From Nemophila menziesii (taxonomy: Eukaryota > Streptophyta > Magnoliopsida > Boraginales > Hydrophyllaceae), in the NCBI GenBank assembly GCA_029959085.1, contig JARWIR010000174.1, positions 186,001-250,000 of the forward strand: a DNA stretch of 64,000 nucleotides, written 5' to 3'. Under the pieces are notes generated by a model. The model made no database searches. It saw only the letters and a program-made list of their open reading frames with translations, and was not told the DNA's origin. Below are positions 63,012-64,000 of this stretch, piece after piece. Numbering within the stretch: position 1 is the stretch's first letter; each line of letters opens with the position of its first letter. Both the position numbers and the translations under genes were made by a program.

Positions 63012-64000
63012 GTGTTGAGATGTGTTTTATTGACTTTTAGGTTGTTTTTAATATTCTATTTAAGGATATCGTATTTTGGCTCAGTAAGGGTTTTACCAAC
63101 CGTAACATTCGACCCTAATTTCTAAAGTCTCTAACGTTATACCCTAAACCATAAACACAAAACCTTAACCCTATACCTACACCTAATCCATCACCATAAG
63201 CCCTAAATACTAACCATAAACTCTAACAATAAACCGTAACCAGAAACCCCAAACCCTAAACACTAAACCTTATACCATAATCACATAACCTTAGTCACTG
63301 AACCCTAACCATGGAAAGGATAATAACGTGAAGATTTTGGCTTGTTTCTATCATCCAAACACGTTGCAAACCGTTTTTATGGTTTTTGAAGTTCCCCGAA
63401 GGATTTCTGCTAACTTTCGCATACTTTTTCTCAGAATGGGGCACATAATATTTGTTTTTTGAGTGCGTTGGGCCTTCTGGCACCGACAGATAACTTCTCC
63501 ATCTAAGATGATCTGTTTTACGTGTTGAGATGTGTTTTATTGACTTTTAGGTTGTTTTTAATATTCTATTTTAGGATATCGTATTTTGGCTCAGTAAGGG
63601 TTTTACCAACCGTAACATTCGACGCTAATTTCTAAAGTCTCTAACGTTATACCCTAAACCATAAACACAAAACCTTAACCCTATACCTACACCTAATCCA
63701 TCACCATAAGCCCTAAATACTAACCATAAACTCTAACAATAAACCGTAACCAGAAACCCCAAACCCTAAACACTAAACCTTATACCATAATCACATAACC
63801 TTAGTCACTGAACCCTAACCATGGAAAGGATAATAACGTGAAGATTTTGGCTTGTTTCTATCATCCAAACACGTTGCAAACCGTTTTTATGGTTTTTGAA
63901 GTTCCCCGAAGGATTTCTGCTAACTTTCGCATACTTTTTCTCAGAATGGGGCACATAATATTTGTTTTTTAAGTGCGTTGGGCCTTCTGGCACCGACAGA
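63012..64000 (+). repeat. Y monomers M125 and M126 (last one cut by the window edge)
   Basis: Starts: 63012, 63522; the last 479 bases are an incomplete unit. Both are Y with CCCTATACCTACACC, TTTTTATGGTTTTTG and TTTTTCTCAG. M125 has TATTTAAGGATATC. M126 has CGACGCTAATTTC, shared with M111 and M112 about 7.1 kb upstream, and ends with the TTTTTTAAGTGCG of M122-M123. Confidence 0.88.

Larger units (their letters stand above)
1..64000 (+). repeat. Satellite array of ~509-bp telomere-related monomers, 126 copies
   Basis: Seen: the word GTGTTGAGATG (or a one-base variant) recurs about every 509 bp from the first base to the last, always on the same strand, with the rest of the monomer repeating with it. 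Most units are 506-513 bp; exceptions are 414 (start 17297), 522 (30445), 489 (57952) and 499 (62513). Adjacent copies can differ by very few bases: the units at 1017 and 1526 differ at two positions that I could find. No unit is inverted and no foreign DNA interrupts the array. Known: long uniform arrays with plant-type telomere motifs occur in plant subtelomeres and pericentromeres. Inferred: heterochromatic, non-coding DNA maintained by unequal exchange. Both edges lie inside the array, so its true length exceeds 64 kb. Confidence 0.98.

Noticed and set aside
1..64000. CRISPR array
   Set aside because: There is no alternation of short repeats and unique spacers. The periodic unit is about 509 bp and nearly the whole unit is conserved.
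1..64000. Ribosomal intergenic spacer or 5S gene array
   Set aside because: The ~509-bp period could suggest 5S units, but no 120-bp 5S gene with its internal control region, nor any rRNA sequence, is visible in the monomer.

Overview
The whole window is one uninterrupted satellite DNA array. Reading by eye, I count 126 head-to-tail copies (125 complete, the last cut by the window edge) of a monomer of about 509 bp, all in the same orientation. The array runs past both edges. I find no protein-coding gene, tRNA, rRNA, transposon or CRISPR array. The many open frames of 62-70 codons are by-products of the repeat. Monomers are numbered M1-M126 here, each starting at the recurring word GTGTTGAGATG.

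Each monomer has two halves. About 200 bp is a degenerate plant-type telomere tract: CCCTAAA and one- or two-base variants, C-rich strand on +, almost no G. The other 300 bp is unrelated to telomeres and holds a GATATC site, a T-rich stretch, a short AGATGGC/GCCATCT hairpin and, in most copies, CCATGG. One telomere motif (TTAGGGTT) sits in reverse orientation just before the tract and forms an inverted repeat with it. The CCCTAAA unit and the organisation fit a land plant (subtelomeric, pericentromeric or centromeric heterochromatin). Some other eukaryotes share this telomere unit and I cannot name the species.

Layout. (1) 1-14239: left domain of variant types A, B and C ('GGATATGATAATAACG' or 'CATAGAAAGG' after the tract) plus D, E and F. 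It contains a large rearranged duplication: 3051-5590 and 8135-9661 reappear joined at 10171-14239. (2) 14240-17710: transitional monomers ending in a 414-bp copy that lost about 95 bp. (3) 17711-24327: a five-monomer higher-order repeat (2545 bp), two full copies and a rearranged third. (4) 24328-48283: central domain with 'T-type' monomers that form a 9-bp telomeric hairpin, and nested duplications of 1529, 3567, 2036, 3054 and 1020 bp. (5) 48284-50823: a boundary where the end-of-monomer signature changes from GGGACCGACAGAT to GGCACCGACAGATAAC, interrupted by a three-monomer island of left-domain type. (6) 50824-64000: right domain of X, Y and Z monomers arranged in Y-Z-X phrases and runs of X or Y.

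The window is therefore a record of unequal exchange, gene conversion and local amplification in a telomere-derived satellite. The most interesting points are the T-type hairpin subfamily, the fused duplication, the nested higher-order repeats and the sharp variant boundary near 48.75 kb.
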